Of a DNA stretch of 7,256 nt, positions 5,581 to 7,256 are shown in pieces. Below the pieces are notes generated by a model. It ran no database searches, was not told where the DNA came from, and worked only from the letters and a program-made list of their open reading frames with translations. Within the stretch, counting starts at the first letter, position 1. Every line of letters starts with the position of its first letter. The position numbers were made by a program, and so were the translations under genes. The stretch is from JBICHM01 sp043101835 (GTDB taxonomy: Bacteria > Planctomycetota > Phycisphaerae > Phycisphaerales > UBA1924): contig JBICHM010000217.1 of NCBI GenBank assembly GCA_043101835.1, positions 1 through 7,256 of the forward strand, in the 5' to 3' direction.

Positions 5581-6279
5581 ATGCTCGATCTCGTCGCCGC
5601 CATCGTCCTGAGCACCGTCGCCGGTGTCGGGCCCTACGAAATCGATCGCAGCGGGGCGCGCGCCGATCTGTTGGCCACGCCCGCGCCGTACCCGGCCGGT
5701 CGGACGGACAGCCCCGACCGGCTCGAGAACGGCCGCCTTTGGGTGAGCCGGTACCCCATCGGATCGCGCTCGCCGATTCCCGAAGGCGTGTACGCCGACC
5801 CGGGCGCCGCGTCCTACGGCGCCGCGCGAGGCGAGAACCACGCCGTCGCCTACGCACGCGTGGGCCATATGGCTGTCGCCTTCGATCCGTACGCCACCTA
5901 CGGCGCACGCGGGTTGGAGAAGTTCCGGGCCGCCAAGAACCAGTGGCTGCGCGAGCAGGGCTATGTGCTCAAGGTTCGGACGCACGTCAACCCGCGATTC
6001 CACCAGCAGCGCGCCGACGAGCGCCAGGCCGGCGCGCCGGCGCCCCGCGCAACGATCCGCATCAATCGCGAGAAGGCAGAGCCCCGCAACATGCAGGCGA
6101 TGCTGACCTCGTGGAACCCGGTCTCGTACGAGGAATGGCAGGCCGAGCAGGCCGACCTCGAATCCACTGATATCGCGGCGTCGGAGGAGGCGCGTCCGGA
6201 GACGGACGCTGACGCCGCCGAGGATCACGCCCTCGCGGACGCGGCGTTGGAGTCAGGCCGCGCCGCGAGCGGCTCCTGA
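5581..6279 (+). CDS. Protein of unknown function, possibly exported
   Basis: A 232-residue protein that I do not recognise. The AGGAG 8 bases upstream sets the start, and GC-rich third positions support coding. Residues 4-16 (LVAAIVLSTVAGV) are hydrophobic and could be a short signal peptide, but there is no basic residue before them and no clear cleavage motif. A central Tyr/Gly-rich part (about 52-140) includes LWVSRYPIGSRSPIPEGVY, GENHAVAYARVGHMAVAFDP and a helix-like basic stretch EKFRAAKNQWLREQGY. The last ~45 residues are acidic and Ala-rich. There are no cysteines. It lies alone between a structured leader with its own promoter and a strong terminator, so it is probably a single-gene transcript, possibly controlled by attenuation at 5341-5379. 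Confidence 0.65.
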   Translation: MLDLVAAIVLSTVAGVGPYEIDRSGARADLLATPAPYPAGRTDSPDRLENGRLWVSRYPIGSRSPIPEGVYADPGAASYGAARGENHAVAYARVGHMAVAFDPYATYGARGLEKFRAAKNQWLREQGYVLKVRTHVNPRFHQQRADERQAGAPAPRATIRINREKAEPRNMQAMLTSWNPVSYEEWQAEQADLESTDIAASEEARPETDADAAEDHALADAALESGRAASGS

Positions 6280-6305
6280 GTACTGCCTCCTCCACTGTGT
6301 GACAG

Positions 6306-6343
6306 GCAAGCGCCCGCTCGAAGGAGCGGGCGCTTGCTTTTTT
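6306..6343 (+). terminator. Strong intrinsic terminator between convergent genes
   Basis: GCAAGCGCCCGCTC (6306-6319) pairs perfectly over 14 bp with GAGCGGGCGCTTGC (6324-6337) around a GAAG loop, followed by six T (6338-6343). It ends the unknown gene 26 bases after its stop. It also starts just beyond the queD stop on the other strand, but in that direction no T-tract follows the hairpin, so it is at best a weak terminator or a 3' protective structure for queED. Confidence 0.92.
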
Positions 6344-6347
6344 GCCG

Positions 6348-6713
6348 CTACTCAGGCCCGGCATACTCGCAGCGGCTCGTGCAGGTCTCGTGCACGATCA
6401 CTTCCGCCAGGTCCGGCAGCACGGGTTCGAGGCGCTCCCAGATCCAGTGCGCCAGCATCTCGCTGGTCGGGTTCTCAAGCCCCTCGATCTCGTTGAGCAC
6501 CCGGTGGTCGAGGCGCTCCTCGATGGGCTTGATCGCGCGCTTGATGTCGCCGTAATCGACCAGGTATCCCTTCGCCGGGTCCACGACACCGTCGACGACG
6601 ATCTCCACGCGAAAGGAGTGCCCGTGCATCCGCCGGCACTTGTGCCCCTCGGGAAAGGTCGGCAGCCAGTGCGCCGCCTCGAAGCCGAAGGATTTCGCCA
6701 GTCGCATGCGCAT
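6348..6713 (-). CDS. 6-carboxy-5,6,7,8-tetrahydropterin synthase QueD
   Basis: A 121-residue enzyme of the PTPS/QueD family, the same length as the Escherichia coli protein. It converts 7,8-dihydroneopterin triphosphate to 6-carboxytetrahydropterin, the first committed step to preQ0 and queuosine. Zinc ligands are visible as His15 (FEAAHWL), His30 and His32 (HGHSF). The catalytic Cys26 lies in GHKCRRMHGH. Asp69-His70 (LDHRVLNE) and the pterin-binding Glu109 (VHETCTSRCEYAGPE) are present, as is NPTSEMLAHWIW. ATG 6713 is preferred over ATG 6707, because AAAGGA lies 10 bases upstream of it. Twenty bases separate it from queE, so the two are co-transcribed. The stop is TAG. A eukaryotic-type PTPS role is less likely, given the queE neighbour and the Cys motif. 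Confidence 0.95.
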   Translation of the reverse strand: MRMRLAKSFGFEAAHWLPTFPEGHKCRRMHGHSFRVEIVVDGVVDPAKGYLVDYGDIKRAIKPIEERLDHRVLNEIEGLENPTSEMLAHWIWERLEPVLPDLAEVIVHETCTSRCEYAGPE

Positions 6714-6723
6714 GCGGGGAAGG

Positions 6724-6729
6724 TCCTTT
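6724..6729 (-). promoter_or_regulatory. Ribosome binding site of queD
   Basis: Read on the - strand, AAAGGA lies in the 20-base gap between queE and queD, 10 bases before ATG 6713 and 16 before the alternative ATG 6707. It favours the longer start. Confidence 0.5.
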
Positions 6730-6733
6730 CGCG

Positions 6734-7256
6734 CTAGACGCCGCGCGTCTGCGGATCCCAGATGAACTTGTGCAGCTGGGGCTGGAGCACGACATCCAGC
6801 CCGTCCTCGAGAATCCACTCGGCGAGCGTGCGCATCGGCAGCCCCTGCATCCCGAGGATCTCGAGCCCGGTCGGCTGCTCGAAGACCGGGCTGAGCAGCA
6901 CCGCCGCGACGCGCCGCGTCAGCCCGCGCTCGCGGATCAGCTCGCGCGCAAACTCGTAGTCGGCGCGGCTCGTGATGACGAACTTCACCTCGTCGCGCCC
7001 GGTCAGCTTCTCGAGGTTCGACCAGTCCATCCGGTCGACCTCGCCCGAGCCGGGGGTCTTGATGTCCATGATGCGGATGATGCGCGGGTCGCAGGCGCCG
7101 ATGTCGCAGGCGCCGCTGGTCTCGATCGCCACCGTCTTGCCCAGGTCGCACAGGCGCTCCATCAGGTCGTGCACGCGCGCCTGCAGCAGCGGCTCGCCCC
7201 CGGTCACCTCGACGAACGAGCAGGGGTGGCCGACGATCTCGGCGATGATGTCGTCG
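6734..7256 (-). CDS. 7-carboxy-7-deazaguanine synthase QueE (partial)
   Basis: The C-terminal 173 residues of a radical-SAM enzyme. The N-terminus with the CxxxCxxC iron-sulfur motif lies beyond the window edge. QueE rearranges 6-carboxytetrahydropterin, the product of QueD, to 7-carboxy-7-deazaguanine. Visible SAM-site features are VTGGEPLLQ (the GGEP motif), AIETSG, and the family signature MDIKTPGSGE. They are followed by VKFVITS, LLSPVFEQPTG and the closing LQPQLHKFIWDPQTRGV. The frame is open to the window end, and a GTG at 7207 within VTGGEP is not the true start. The stop is TAG, 20 bases before queD. Nothing about the visible part is degenerate. Confidence 0.95.
   Translation of the reverse strand, partial: DDIIAEIVGHPCSFVEVTGGEPLLQARVHDLMERLCDLGKTVAIETSGACDIGACDPRIIRIMDIKTPGSGEVDRMDWSNLEKLTGRDEVKFVITSRADYEFARELIRERGLTRRVAAVLLSPVFEQPTGLEILGMQGLPMRTLAEWILEDGLDVVLQPQLHKFIWDPQTRGV

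Noticed and set aside
5230..5611. Small + strand frames (84 and 77 codons) in the intergenic region
   Set aside because: They cross the promoter or start in the terminator T-tract, lack ribosome binding sites, and have no clear GC3 bias.
5472..6170. Alternative + frame overlapping the unknown gene
   Set aside because: Arg-rich shadow translation. The frame starting at 5581 has the ribosome binding site and the expected codon bias.
5308..6228. 306-codon open frame on the - strand
   Set aside because: It runs through the terminator and leader and opposite the 5581 gene, which has a proper ribosome binding site. No domain was recognised.
1..7256. CRISPR arrays, tRNA/rRNA genes, insertion sequences
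   Set aside because: No spaced direct repeats, no tRNA-like T-loop/anticodon arrangement, no transposase and no flanking terminal repeats were seen.

Overview
This is a high-GC bacterial window. Coding third positions are overwhelmingly G or C, and genes are packed with 4-base ATGA overlaps. The gene content is compatible with a Planctomycetota (Phycisphaerae-like) genome: an ECF sigma factor followed by a membrane protein and an exported helical protein, a sparse peptide-type ABC cassette, and queuosine genes. That assignment is only an impression from gene content and composition, and no marker gene here settles it.

Layout on the + strand, left half. Bases 1-147 hold no convincing gene. 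Positions 148-2095 carry a three-gene, translationally coupled set: an ECF RNA polymerase sigma factor, a small single-pass membrane protein with an acidic outer domain (probable anti-sigma factor), and an exported Arg/Glu-rich helical protein. This looks like a sigma / anti-sigma / periplasmic-sensor module. After 39 bases comes a second coupled set (2135-5249): an OppC/DppC-type permease, an OppD/DppD-type ATPase, and a GT-B glycosyltransferase. The usual partners OppB, OppA and OppF are absent from the window. The ATPase has lost most of the cysteines of its usual C-terminal tail.

The most unusual part is the 331-base gap at 5250-5580. It contains a near-consensus sigma70-type promoter (TTGACC, 17 bp, GATAAT). 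About 16 nt after the predicted transcription start lies a perfect 10-bp GC hairpin followed by seven T residues. This would make an RNA of about 55 nt with an unpaired CU-rich 5' end. It is either a free-standing small RNA or the terminated leader of the next gene. Downstream are a second arm able to pair with the terminator's 3' arm and T-tract, an 8-bp stem-loop, and a 16-bp hairpin just before the ribosome binding site of a 232-residue protein of unknown function (5581-6279). That gene ends at a strong intrinsic terminator (6306-6343).

On the - strand, right end: queE (7-carboxy-7-deazaguanine synthase, 5' end beyond the window) and queD (6-carboxy-5,6,7,8-tetrahydropterin synthase) are consecutive and converge on the unknown gene. 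They carry out successive steps in making 7-deazaguanines (preQ0, queuosine).
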